A stretch of 64,000 nucleotides of DNA from Amaurobius ferox (GCA_951213105.1 OX578140.1:124933965-124997964), one strand, 5' to 3'; positions 22,690 through 33,230 are shown, counted from the stretch's first letter. Program-made: numbers and translations. The notes: a model not told the origin generated them from the sequence alone.

Positions 22690-22990
22690 AAGTCCAATCC
22701 TAACCAATCATCTGCATTTGTTTATTTTCTTTAGCATAATTAATGGTTTGTGCTACTCTTGACCCATTTATTTCTGTGGAAGAGTCTCCTCTTCCGACTC
22801 TGTAGCAGCAGTTCAATTAATTCAGCACTTTTTTTCTCCGTTATCCTTAATTTGAGCAATATATTTCCCTAAAGAGAATTAACTCATTAAAAATATTGTG
22901 ACAGGGAACGAATAAATGGTCTTTTGCATTTGAATTTCATGTATTATAAAGAAAACTCAATAATTGAAAAGAGGAATCTATATTTTATAT
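22690..22990 (+). repeat. Dispersed repeat family D, well-preserved copy
   Basis: It aligns well with 45240-45545. TGACCCATTTATTTCTGTG, CAGTTCAATTAATTCAG, GAGAATTAACTCATT and GTGACAGGGAACGAATA appear in the same order and spacing in both. More diverged copies lie at 13370 and 18220. No gene or terminal repeat is recognised. Confidence 0.7.
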
Positions 22991-23061
22991 AAATTCACTA
23001 CATGCTTAATCTTACAATATCAGATGGTTTTATTATACTGCACAATATTGTTGGACGATAT

Positions 23062-24013
23062 AACTAAAAATCTGATGTGGGCAACACATGACTTTCCTTA
23101 TATAATGTAATGAATATACTACATTTACAGTAAAAAAAATAGGTTTTTCTTATAGTCGATACTAATATTCTTTCCAAGATATTGAATTTTCGATAATTAA
23201 TCGTCATTTTCATTGATTTAGCGTCATTTTTATCCATTTGGCGAGATTTTCGTTAATTTGGCAACATTTCAAAAAATCGCCAAGTTGACGACATTCCGCC
23301 AAATTCGTCGCCAAAATTTCGCCAAACGTTATGGACGAAGAAATAAGTTGTTCTTACAACAGAAAAATGACTATTGGTGTTCAGATACAAAAGTATTACT
23401 CAAAATATCTTTTTTCAGGAATGGAACGAGCTAGATCTACGAGAATGATGTCACCCAATTTATCGAATGGTATTACATATGAAAAGTGAACATGTTTCTC
23501 AATAGGAAATATTTTGTTTTTTCATTTTATATGACTTTTTAATAATTTTTTTTTAAATGTGAAATATCTCGAGAACGGTTCATGTTAGCGTTCTAAAATT
23601 TATGTCAATCGTTTTCTAATGAAAAATTACATAAGAAATGTCTATTTGCGTAACTTTATTAGCGATTTTTATTTTTTGACGATTTTTTCAAAATTTTATT
23701 TGAAAATTTAGGACGGTTCTGAACATTCGATTACGTATAAAAACAATAGGCTTCCAGTGTTTACGAATTGTGATTTTTGTACCAAATTTGGTTCGAATCG
23801 GTCCATTCGTTCGTCAGTTATCGTCTCCACAGACTCACTGACACACACACATACTTTCACACACACACACACACACACACAGACATTACTTCAAAAATGT
23901 TTGATTCGTGATCAGGGATGCTTGAAACGTGCTCTCCCGTCGAAAACTCGATTTCGAATTTTCGACCCCGTCACAATACTTTCCTTATACATTATGTATA
24001 TAAGGAAAGTAAA
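23062..24013 (+). repeat. Family A repeat, full-length
   Basis: It shows the standard block order from AAATCTGATGTGGGCAACAC through the TTGGCGA core (23235-23330), the CTCGAGAACGG block (23568), a CA tract (23838-23882) and the GACCCCGTCACAATACTTTC end with the palindromic terminus at about 23975-24012. This copy is close to consensus. Confidence 0.88.
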
Positions 24014-24440
24014 AAGAGGCCATTTTTAACACTTTACAACATAGTTGAAAAGTGTTTATGACTTTGTTCATTCTGTCTGTCTGTCTGTCTGTCCGTTAGC
24101 ACAATAACTGCCTTAAAAGTGAGTTTATCAAAATGAGATTTTAGTACACTGTTCAGACGGTTTGTGGGACATATGGGAATGTAAATGAATAATACCACCC
24201 AATTAGTTTTGGATTGAACCCGGATTGAAAAGATGAAATACATTGCATTTAATTTTTTCAACATTTTTTAAGCAAAGTTAAAATTCGCAAATTGCTTCAT
24301 AAATTTTAGGACCATAAATTTTTGGACATTTTCAAATTATCACATAAAATGTGTAAAAAATTTCAGCAAAATATGTTGGGTAGTTTTTTAAATAAAAATC
24401 GAAATAATAATTACACTCATATTATATGAAAAGATCGCAT
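24014..24440 (+). repeat. Dispersed repeat family C, partial copy
   Basis: It begins directly after the family A terminus with AACACTTTACAACATAGTTG and a CTGTCTGTCTGTCTGTC tract, as at 57146. It then runs through the GTTTGTGGGACATA and AAAATTTCAGCAAAATATG landmarks. It stops before the GCATCCGTC part of the family. Confidence 0.75.
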
Positions 24441-24462
24441 GACTCATTACAAAATAAAAAAA

Positions 24463-25110
24463 TCTGATGTGGGCAACACATGACTTTCCTTATACAATGC
24501 AATGAATTTACTACTTTTACAGTTAAAACACTGTTATTCTTATAGTATATACTTATATTCTTTCCAAGATATTGAATTTTCTTCAATTAGTCATCATTTT
24601 CATTGATTTAGTGTCATTTATATCAATTTGGCGAGAAGTTTATTAATTTGGCAACAATTCAAAATGTCGCCAAGTTGGCGATATTCCGCCAAATTCGTCG
24701 CCAAAATCTCGCCAAGCGTTATGGACGGAGAAATATTTTATTCTTACAGTAGATAAATAACTATTGGCGTTCAAATACAAAAGTATTACTCAAAGTATAT
24801 ATTTTCATGAATGGAATGAGCTAGATCCACGAAAATAATGTCACCATATTTATCGCATGGTATTACATATGAAAAGTGAACATGTTTCTTAATAGGAAAT
24901 GTTTTTTTTTATTTTATATAACTTTTTTGAAAAATGTGCAATATCTCGAGAACGGTCAATGTTAGTGTTCTAAAGTTTATGTCAATCGTTTTCTAATGAA
25001 AAATTACATAAGAAATGTCTATTTGCGTAACTTTATTAGCGATTTTGATTGTTTGACGATTTTTTCAAAATTTCACTCGAAAATTTAGAAGGGTTTTGAA
25101 CAATCGATTG
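24463..25110 (+). repeat. Family A repeat, 3'-truncated by a second copy
   Basis: This copy starts AAATCTGATGTGGGCAACAC and is normal up to the ACAATCGATTGCGTATAAAA block near 25100. A second copy then begins abruptly with AAATCTGATGTGGGCAACAC. The CA tract and 3' terminus are missing. Confidence 0.8.
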
Positions 25111-25400
25111 CGTATAAAAAAAATCTGATGTGGGCAACACATGACTTTCCTTATATAATAAAATGAATTTATTACTTTTACAGTAAAATAAATAGGTTTT
25201 TCTTCTAGTAGATACTAATATCCTTTCCAAGATATTGACTTTTCGACAATTAGTCGTCATTTTCATTGATTATCGTCATTTTTATCCATTTGGCGAGATT
25301 TTCGTTAATTTGGCAACATTTCAAAAAGTCGCCAAGTTGGCGACATTCCGCCAATTTTGTCGCCAAAATCTCGCCAAGCGTTATGGACAAAGAAATAAGT
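25111..25400 (+). repeat. Family A repeat, 5' part only, ending in a TA run
   Basis: Only the first ~290 bp of the family is present (start, ACTTTCCTTATATAATAAAA and TTGGCGA core). At GAAATAAGTTATATATATAT it passes into a TA microsatellite instead of the usual TTATTCTTACAG. Confidence 0.8.
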
Positions 25401-25843
25401 TATATATATATATATATATATTTGAAATGTAATAATAAGAATTATGTAAAAATAAAAAAATACAATTCAAGTAATATTAACATCACCATAGAAGCAAATT
25501 CAAAGCCATAATGCCGATAAGAGAAAAGAACAGCACCATCCCAAATTCGATGATTAATTAGAATTAAATTCATCGTCAGGTCTGAGTATTTAATTCCAAT
25601 TAACCCAAACAAATGCCTGTTTCAGATTAAGCAATAGTACATTACTATAAATACTTAAACTCAGACTACAGGCAACAAAAAATGAAAAAAGGATACATTA
25701 AGAAAATTGTATTACCATGCGGCATGAACCATTCTTCTACCACGTGTATACACGATCAACCTCAACAGCTTAATCTAGAAGCACCGGAATGAACAAGTCG
25801 AAATACTACCAGGGAGGCAGTACGAACGTTCACGGAGTTACTC

Positions 25844-25845
<2 letters not shown>
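25401..25845. other. TA run and unassigned DNA
   Basis: A TA run (25401-25420) is followed by AT-rich sequence with no gene recognised. It separates two partial family A copies, and TA runs mark both of its edges, so it may be an insertion into a single original copy. Confidence 0.45.
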
Positions 25846-25908
<63 letters not shown>

Positions 25909-25990
25909 CTTATTAGATATTGAATTTTCGACATATATTATATAACTATTATTATATATTTATATATTATATAACTTATTAGATATTGAA
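25846..25990. repeat. Long TA microsatellite with local duplication
   Basis: A pure TA run (25848-25908) is followed by two copies of AACTTATTAGATATTGAATT (25907 and 25971) separated by TA-rich sequence. The second copy opens the next family A repeat. Confidence 0.85.
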
Positions 25991-26671
25991 TTTTCCACAA
26001 TTAGTCGTCATTTTCATTGATTTAGCGTCATTTTTATCCATTTGGCGAGATTTTCGTTAATTTGGCAACATTTCAAAAAGTCGCCAAGTTGGCGACATTC
26101 CGCCAATTTCGTCGCCAAAATCTCGCCAAGCGTTATGAACGAAGAAATAAGTTATTCTTACAGCAGATAAATTGGCGTTCAAATGCAAAAGTATTACTCA
26201 AAGTATCTTTTTTCATGAATGGAACGAGCTAGACCCACGAGAATGATGTCACCCAATTTATCGCATGATATTATATATGAAACGTGAACATGTTTCTCAA
26301 TAGGAAATATTTTTTTTCTATTTTATTTGACTTTTTGATAATTTTTTTGAAAAATGTGCAATATCTCGAGAACGGTTCATGTTAGCGTTCTAAAATTTAT
26401 GTCAATCGTTTTCTAATGAAAAATTACATAAGGAATGTCTATTTACGTAACTTTATTATTGGTTTTGATTTTTTGACGATTTTTTCAAAATTTCATTCGA
26501 AAATTTAGGGGGTTCTGAACATTCGATTGCGTATAAAAACAATAGGCTTCCAGTGTTTACAGATTGTGATTTTTGTACCAAATTTGGTTCGAATCGGTCC
26601 AGTCGTTCGTCAGTTATCGTCTCCACAGGCCCACTGACACACACACACACACACACATACACACACACATA

Positions 26672-26709
<38 letters not shown>

Positions 26710-26838
26710 TCACTTCAAAAATGTTTGATTCGTGATCAGGGATGCTTGAAACGTGCTCTCCCGTCGAAAACTCGAATTCGAATTTTCGACCCTGTCACAA
26801 TACTTTCCTTATACATTATGTATATAAGGAAAGTAACA
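25975..26838 (+). repeat. Family A repeat, 5'-truncated
   Basis: It starts inside the element at TTAGATATTGAATTTTC and then continues to the normal end: core palindrome (26040-26130), CTCGAGAACGG (26366), CA tract with ATACTTTCA interruption (26636-26705) and palindromic ACTTTCC terminus (26800-26838). Confidence 0.85.
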
Positions 26839-27107
26839 ATAGGCTTCCAGTGTTTACGGATTGTGATTTTTGTACCAAATTTCGTTCGATTCGGTCCATT
26901 TGTTCGTCAGTTATCGTCTCCACAGACTCACTGACACACACACACACACATACTTTCACACACGCACACACACAGACATCACTTCCAAAATGTTTGATTC
27001 GTGATTCGGGGATGCTTGAAACGTGCTCTCCAGTCGAAAACTCGAATTCGAATTTTCGACCCAGTCACAATACTTTCCTTATACATTATGTATATAAGGA
27101 AAGTAAT
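26839..27107 (+). repeat. Duplicated 3' segment of family A
   Basis: Immediately after the terminus of the previous copy, the last ~270 bp of the family repeats from CAATAGGCTTCCAGTGTTTA through a CA tract (26934-26972) to a second ACTTTCC palindromic end (27070-27107). This is a tandem duplication of the 3' end. Confidence 0.85.
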
Positions 27108-27205
27108 ATGATTTCCATTTTGTACAGCTGTGTGTTTTTACGTAGATTGTGTAGATCATTTAAATTTATATTTAGTGTTGCATCCGTCATAAAGCCGCTT
27201 TATTA
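27108..27205 (+). repeat. Family C fragment
   Basis: The GTGTTGCATCCGTCATAAAG / CCGCTTTATT block corresponds to the distal part of family C (57625). It lies between a plus and a minus family A copy. Confidence 0.6.
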
Positions 27206-27348
27206 CTTTCCTTATATACATAATGCATAAGGAAAGTATTGTGACGGGGTCGAAAATTCGAATTCGAGTTTTCGACGGGAGAGCACGTTTCAAGCATCCC
27301 TGATCACGAATCAAACATTTTTGAAGTGATGTCTGTGTGTGTGTGAAA

Positions 27349-27380
<32 letters not shown>

Positions 27381-28150
27381 CAGTGGGTCTGTGGAGACGA
27401 TAACTGACGAACGAATGGACCGATTCGAACCAAATTTGGTACAAAAATCACAATCCGTAAACACTGGAAGCCTATTGTTTTTATACGCAATCGAATGTTC
27501 AGAACCCCCCTAAATTTTCGAATGAAAATTTGAAAAAATCGTCAAAAAATCAAAACCACTAATAAAGTTACGGAAATAGACATTTCTTATGTAATTTTTT
27601 ATTAGAAAGCGATTGACATAAATTTTAGAACGCTAACATGAACCGTTCTCGAGATATTGCACATTTTTCAAAAACAATATCAAAAAGTCATATAAAATTG
27701 AAAAAATATCTTGTTGAGAAACATGTTCACTTTTCATATGTAATACCATGCGATAAATTGGGTGACATCATTCTCGTAGATCTAGCTTGTTCCATTCATG
27801 AAAAAAGATACTTTGAGTAATACTTTTGTATTTGAACGCCAATAATCATTTATCTGCTGTAAGAATAACTTATTTCTTCGTCCATAACGCTTGGCGAGAT
27901 TTTGGCGACAAAATTGGTGGAATGTCGCCAACTTGGCGACTTTTTGAAATGCTGCCAAATTAACGAAAATCTCGCCAAATGGATAAAAATGAAGCTAAAT
28001 CAATGAAAATGACCACTAATTGTCGAAAATTCAATATCTTGGAAAGAATATCAGTATCTACTATAAGAAAAACCTATTTTTTTTACTGTAACAGTAGTAA
28101 ATTCATTACATTATATAAGGAAAGTCATGTGTTGCCCACATCAGATTTTT
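27206..28150 (-). repeat. Family A repeat, full-length, minus orientation
   Basis: It runs from the palindromic terminus (27206-27240) and TTGTGACGGGGTCGAAAATT through a GT tract (27330-27380), CCGTTCTCGAGATATTGCAC and the core to ACATAAGGAAAGTC-type sequence and GTTGCCCACATCAGATTTTT at 28145. With the preceding plus copy it forms a large inverted repeat. Confidence 0.88.
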
Positions 28151-29391
28151 TTTGCGTAATATCTGTGTACCTTAATTACGTGCTATCCCAATTACAGTAT
28201 CTTTTTGTCATGAGAAACATGACATTTTTAATAAATGTGACTTACACGCGCTAATTTTAAAACATGCTTATTTTTTTTAATTAAAATGGGAAATTAGAAC
28301 CTTTTATTTATTTAAAATTTACTTTAGCTTTTAAACCTTTTGAATATAGATAAAGGCAGTTGCTAGGCAAAAATAGGCATTTTCAAAAATTACTTTCTCA
28401 CGCACTTTGCACATCTGCAGAAAAAGAATCTCACAGCTGCAACTAAGGAGTTTGGTTCCAGAAAGCATACTTGCCCTCCCCCCCCCCCTTTTGAGAGAAC
28501 ACGTGCAGATTGTACATATCAGGACCACAACGGTCAAAAAATTCCTTTCTTGCAGAGAACCTTTTCCCACTCGTAATCTTAAACTTGTATGTACGCCCCG
28601 TCAGGATAAACATGGGCAGTTTTCAGAAGAAGCTATAATTCCTGTCAACAGAAAGAATTTACTGACAAAAGTTACACCCACTAAAATAAAGACTACAGCA
28701 AAATTTCACAGATGGGCAAAACATTCTCCGAAAAGGGGTAAGCAATTGCACCCCAGCTTTTAGCATGGACAAGGCTACCATCCAATTAGAACGAATTGTG
28801 TGTACAGGAGTGGCCAATCATACGTGAGTACAGTTCAGCGCCACTGAGAAAACTACGGCAAGTGTAGAAAATAAAAAAAAAAAGATATAGAAATTCTGCT
28901 CTCTTGGACGCGGCCGGCCTGCGGGTCGGACCGTTGAGGTCCTCTAGCCTTTTTTGAGCAAAATTTTTCATTTGACTCTGGCCCTGCTCGTCAACCAAGA
29001 AGGTTGTTTCCTTTTTTGGTCCATGGAGACCTATAGACACACGCAGCGATTGCACTTCAGGACTATGCGTCCAATATTTTTTATACAAAAACACAAAGTT
29101 TGCTCCTTGAATTAAGAGTTATGATGATGAATCATTAAGCCTCGTCTTCGGTCGACTGTTTCCTGATATGCCCAACGAAGATGAATTCCGACTCTTGAAA
29201 GATTTTTAACTTAATGATCTTGATTCGATAACTTCCTATGACTTTGAATTCTCCTGTGATGAGTACCAGCCCGGCATCATTTGCTCACAACGAAATTTAG
29301 ACACATCAACATAAAGCAGCATGATTATTTTTATGGACATCCAGCCATCGGACCACCAAAAAAGGGATGGTTCCTGCCACCGCTTCGAATA
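28151..29391 (+). other. Polinton left flank with protein-like segments, possible decayed gene
   Basis: No known gene is recognised, but this stretch is less AT-rich than its surroundings and has protein-like frames on the plus strand. One (28407-28763) is basic at its C-terminus. A second, near 29110-29310, reads YDDESLSLVFGRLFPDMPNE, and after one stop LNDLDSITSYDFEFSCDEYQ. A third, ending at the Polinton edge, contains QHDYFYGHPAIGPPKKGWF. A poly-C run of 12 lies near 28479. With the Polinton and one CATACG removed, the last frame runs into GTAAGT, a splice-donor-like sequence. This could be an interrupted host gene or an older element. Confidence is low. Confidence 0.3.
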
Positions 29392-29397
29392 CATACG
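29392..29397. repeat. Left target site duplication of Polinton (CATACG)
   Basis: CATACG lies directly before the element's first base and is repeated exactly at 41684-41689. A 6-bp duplication is the known signature of Polinton integration. Confidence 0.95.
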
Positions 29398-31007
29398 AGT
29401 AGTTATAAAAGGGGCGTACCAGTCCAAAGAGGGGAGGCGCAGCAAGCGCAGCAGGAGGCGAGGCCCTCTTTGGGAGGGAATTTCCCTCTTTGAGAGGATC
29501 CTCTTTGGGAGGATGCCTCTTTGGAGTGTCTTCCCTCTTTTGAGAGGAAGCTCCTTGGAGGGTCTTGAGACCCCCAGGAGGGAGGATGCCCCCCTCCCCT
29601 CTTTTGGAAGTTTAGTGAGGTGGTGCAGCACCGGATGCCTCTTTCGGAAGAGGGCAATTGCGAAGTCTTTCAGAGAGGCATGATGACTCATACGGAGTGA
29701 GTTTCACTCTTGAGAGGGAATGTCACAATCGCTGACTGACCCTTGACCTGAGGAAGTGGTTTCAAGGGATGTCGCAATCGCACAATCTGGAAATGACGTG
29801 TGGCAATCAGCGATTGATAACCTTAGAAGTGACCTTTGACAAGAACACAGTCCTCCCTCTCTGCTGGTCAGCGACAGACTGAAAGATCTTATCAGCGTGA
29901 AGTAGTTAAAGCGCCCTCTGGCGAATTTTGATGAAGTGCTGCCATCTATCGGCATTTTTTTTTTTTTTTTTTTCCAAAAGAAATTAATGTTTCACTTGTC
30001 AGGAGCTGGATTCGATCTTGGGTCCAACTGATTAGAAGCCGCGCGTCTTACCATCGTGCCAAAGCACCCGTGCTTTATAGGCAGTTAACTTCGAAGTGTA
30101 CCTTATCAGTGGAAGTTAGATTATTTTTCAAAGTTCATTCGAATAGCGATGCAAGGGTGCGTTTTAAAACAGAATGCTACAGAGTGAATATAAATCTGTG
30201 TATTATAACATTATGATTTTTTTTTTAAAAACAAATGTATACACAAACTTTAAAAACACGAATGTAATAATTAGCTAAAATTGTATTCAGTGGATTTTTT
30301 TTTTTAAATAAATCAATACGATTTTTATAATAATAACGAAATGATTTCGAATGTTTAAAAACAAATTGATTACGGATTTCCAATGAACACACAAATTGTG
30401 TTCAGTGGACACACAAATTGTGTTCCGTGGACACAAAAATGGTGTTACATGAATACGATTCGACCATTTTAAGTGTTGTGTATCTAAAAACAAATGTATA
30501 CACAAACTTTGAAAACACGAATGTAATAATTAGCTAAAATTGTATTCAGTGGATTTTTTTTTTTTTTTTTTTTTAAATAAATCTAACTATCAATATAATT
30601 TTTTTAAAAAATGATTTGAATACACCCAAGTATAGTTACGCATTTTCAAAATGGTGTTAAGTGAATAGCATTCGACCATTCTGAGTGTTGTGTATCTAAA
30701 AACAAATGTATACACAAACTTTAAAAACATGAATGTAATACATAGCTGAAATTATGTTTTGTGAACAGGATTTGACCATTCTAAGTGTGATTTTTGAAAA
30801 ATAAATCTAACAGTATATAAAAATAATAATAATGAAAATTAGAACTCACAGAACGACCTCTTCACTACCCGCTGGTCAAACTCCAAATGAGTGAGACACT
30901 CTCATTACGCTATTAAAAATTAGATCTTATCATCACCAGTATGAGGTGTTGCCACCTATTTTTTCTAATAATATATTTTTAATAGTTGGATACTTCAACG
31001 GTCTGAT
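29398..31007 (+). repeat. Left terminal inverted repeat of Polinton (about 1,610 bp)
   Basis: It matches 40092-41683 in inverted orientation, ending inward at GTTGGATACTTCAACGGTCT. The outer ~220 bp is a GC-rich block of CTCTTT/GAGG motifs. The inner part contains direct repeats around ACAAATGTATACACAAACTT (30230, 30490, 30705) and poly-T runs. Compared with the right copy it has one extra CTCTTTGGGAGGAT-type unit near 29505 and different homopolymer lengths, and is otherwise nearly identical by eye. Confidence 0.93.
29999..30071 (-). other. tRNA-Arg-like sequence in left Polinton TIR
   Basis: On the minus strand this reads like a worn tRNA: TGGCACGATGGTAAGACG resembles a D-arm/A box, CTTCTAA is a standard anticodon loop with anticodon TCT (Arg), and AGATCGAATCC resembles the B box. 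The anticodon, T and acceptor stems do not pair properly, so a working tRNA is unlikely. An identical copy lies in the other repeat at 41033-41105. Confidence 0.45.
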
Positions 31008-31950
31008 TTGCTACACGTAATCTAAAACACATCACTTTAATGATATTGTGCATCGAATATGATTCGGCCATTTTTTAAAATGGTGGATGTAATTGAAATA
31101 TCGAAGTTTAGAATTTAACAAACTAACGAATTTTCACCCCCATAAATTTTAGCATTCAGTTTAAATAAAACCCAATGAATATGATATCACCATTTTAACA
31201 TCGTAATTTTACTACCATGATAGAACTTAGAAGTGAGTGTACATTATTTTTCCCTGACACAAACACTTTTAAAATCTATTGCAAGTTTGGTTCTCACAAT
31301 ATATATTCCAATGAACGAGAATCGTCCAAGCGAGCATTTACAATAATCGTCCAAACACCCAGATAACGATTGCTATGGTCAATATCAGCACTCTCTTTCT
31401 CAAACATTTGATAAGAAATGATAAGACTCACGAGTTCCAAATATGAAGTCTATGTTAGAATAGATAAAACCTTACCATTGTAATCCAATCTGAAAAATAA
31501 AGTTTTTCAACAGCATGTGGTTTTGAGTATGTCTAAAAACCAAGTGGCATATTTAAAACCTGAAAAATAAAGTTTTTCCACGTATACCAAACGAGGCTGT
31601 AAAAATCCTTTAAAGTGTTTATGTTTGATTCACTAAAAACACAATATTTTTTAAAAATAAAACACACATTTTATTAATCATAAAAATAGTTATATACAGC
31701 AATTTTACAATTAAAATATTTACATTAAATGCAGCACAGATACCCAATTACTTGATTTTTATCACTCTAGCCGTCATTAAAAAAAAAAAAAAAAAAAAAA
31801 ATTAATGTTTATTATAGAATATTTTAAAATTAAGGTGTTTAAAAGAAATTAAATTATTTAAAAGAAATGCAAAAAAAAAATTAAAATTTAAGAATTGAAA
31901 TGAAAATTTAATTAAAACTGCTAAAGAATAAAAATCAAGTAAATGGGTAC
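31008..31950. other. Noncoding stretch of Polinton between left TIR and first gene
   Basis: No frame of useful length occurs. It has A-rich runs (31778-31800), two copies of CTGAAAAATAAAGTTTTTC (31490 and 31560) and AATAAA signals on the minus strand. This is where sequence for a polymerase could have been lost, but no remnant is readable. Confidence 0.7.
31670..31675 (-). terminator. Candidate polyadenylation signal (AATAAA)
   Basis: A minus-strand AATAAA lies about 280 nt downstream of the stop codon of the PC4-like gene, in A/T-rich DNA. Such hexamers are common by chance here. Confidence 0.35.
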
Positions 31951-33150
31951 TTACAATATTCCCCGTTTGTACATCTTTACATCAATCCCACTGAAATGGT
32001 CCGGGCTTATATAATAACTCCATACATTTTCATGTATGGAGTTGCAAATTTTAGGTATGCTTATGTGGAATAGTGCATCCTGCTTTACGCTTCTCAACTT
32101 ATCCTCAGCAGATGTATTCATGCAGGCGTGTCGTCTCTGTGAGCAGTGGTCCACCACACAACCCTCACAGTAAAATAACTTTTCGCCTGCATGAAGTATT
32201 TCTGTCTGAACGCATTTTACGATGTGCGTTCGCAGCAACTCTCTGCAGTTTGGAGGCATGATTCCCTGTGGGAATTGTTTCTGTACAGCTAGGACTTTAG
32301 AAGGTAAAACCTTGCTGTACAGTACATGAATCACAGCCTCCGACACTGTGTCGTGAAGCCCCCTTAACACATTTATTTGTTCCATCGACAGTTGTACTGC
32401 CGATGGCTTTAAATGAAAAGGGCCATCACCGGACTGGTAGAGTTGCTGCATGTGACATTGCCCATTGGCGTTCAGAACGAGGAGTTGGTTGTTTGCCACA
32501 AAGCTAGTGGTTTTATACACATCGCTAAAGTTGTGTATTTTTGTCACAAATTCACACCATGTTGGAGGTGTCATGACCACCCCATGTCTCGTTGGCACAA
32601 GTTCTCCTCGTACGTCTGCATATTTGCGAATGTGCAGACGCACAGAATAGTTCCACACGTAAATGTTTATAAAGTATAAAAAACCCAACGAGAACGTATG
32701 GAGTGGCTCAACATCGCTGAGAAGAGTGGCAGGTCTGTTAGTACCAGAAGCAGGAACAGGTGTGGTGGCAGGTCTGTTAGTATCAAAAGCAGGAACAGGT
32801 GTGGTGGCAGGCATGTTAGTACCAGAAGCAGAAGCAGGTGTGGTGGCAGGTCTGTTAGTACCAGAAGCAGAAGCAGGCATGGACGTACCAGGCATGATAG
32901 CAGGCATGTTAGTACAAGAAGCAGAAGCAGGCATGGAGGTAGCAGGCATGTTGTTGACAAGTATGTTGGTACCAGGCATGGTAACAGCAGGAGCAGGAAC
33001 AACTTTCAAAATCATAGGCTCATCATCATCGGCGGTGGTGGCAGCCATTCCAAAAGCAGTAGTGTTGGTGATTGCGATGTAAGGTGGCGAATCTGGCCCA
33101 GCGTATGCAGCCTCAAGCCAATCACCGTTCTCCAACAAACTCTGCGACAT
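31951..33150 (-). CDS. PC4-like DNA-binding protein with Pro/Thr repeats and Cys cluster
   Basis: The first ATG is at 33150, giving 399 aa (MSQSLLENGDWLEAAYAGPD); codons upstream lack an ATG. Residues 50-140 are a low-complexity stretch rich in Met, Pro, Ala, Thr, with 13-aa repeats around SGTNRPATTPVPA. Residues about 168-205 contain RLHIRKYADVRGELVPTRHG followed by VVMTPPTW, which matches the pattern of the PC4/p15 coactivator family (IREY..., GE.KPGRKGI, L...QW), a single-stranded-DNA-binding fold. Residues 328-343 hold a CxxCx4Cx6C cluster with two His, possibly zinc-binding. The gene is set apart from the late cluster by a promoter-like region. A role in replication or transcription is inferred. 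I do not know a named family for the full protein. Confidence 0.8.
   Translation of the reverse strand: MSQSLLENGDWLEAAYAGPDSPPYIAITNTTAFGMAATTADDDEPMILKVVPAPAVTMPGTNILVNNMPATSMPASASCTNMPAIMPGTSMPASASGTNRPATTPASASGTNMPATTPVPAFDTNRPATTPVPASGTNRPATLLSDVEPLHTFSLGFLYFINIYVWNYSVRLHIRKYADVRGELVPTRHGVVMTPPTWCEFVTKIHNFSDVYKTTSFVANNQLLVLNANGQCHMQQLYQSGDGPFHLKPSAVQLSMEQINVLRGLHDTVSEAVIHVLYSKVLPSKVLAVQKQFPQGIMPPNCRELLRTHIVKCVQTEILHAGEKLFYCEGCVVDHCSQRRHACMNTSAEDKLRSVKQDALFHISIPKICNSIHENVWSYYISPDHFSGIDVKMYKRGIL
32730..32965 (-). repeat. 39-bp in-frame tandem repeat within the PC4-like gene
   Basis: CTGTTAGTACCAGAAGCAGG recurs at 39-bp spacing (32735, 32774, 32813, 32852) and then decays. Each unit encodes 13 residues of the Pro/Thr/Ala-rich linker, so copy-number changes keep the frame. 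Confidence 0.85.
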
Positions 33151-33230
33151 ATTCAAATTGAAAAAAAAAATTTCTAACACCAGACGCTCAAAACTTGGAA
33201 AAGTGTGGAAAGAACTTTTATGCCGAGGCG

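Noticed and set aside
26456..28150. Possible CRISPR-like array from regularly repeated blocks
   Set aside because: The repeats are long transposon copies with microsatellites, not short repeats with unique spacers, and the DNA is eukaryotic.
28407..28763. 118-codon plus-strand frame left of the Polinton
   Set aside because: Not called as a gene: no motif, no homologue recognised, and it begins next to a poly-C run. It is mentioned only as part of the flank description.
29236..29691. 151-codon frame and others in the Polinton TIR (also 41405-41678)
   Set aside because: They cross the element boundary or come from the CTCTTT/GAGG motif array, with no conserved domain.
30287..30505. 72-77-codon frames in both Polinton TIRs
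   Set aside because: Low-complexity translation of direct repeats around ACAAATTGTGT; the frame differs in end between the two TIR copies.
32663..33177. Plus-strand frames of 139 and 159 codons opposite the PC4-like gene
   Set aside because: They arise from the in-frame 39-bp repeat read antisense. The minus-strand frame has the real domain, promoter and length.
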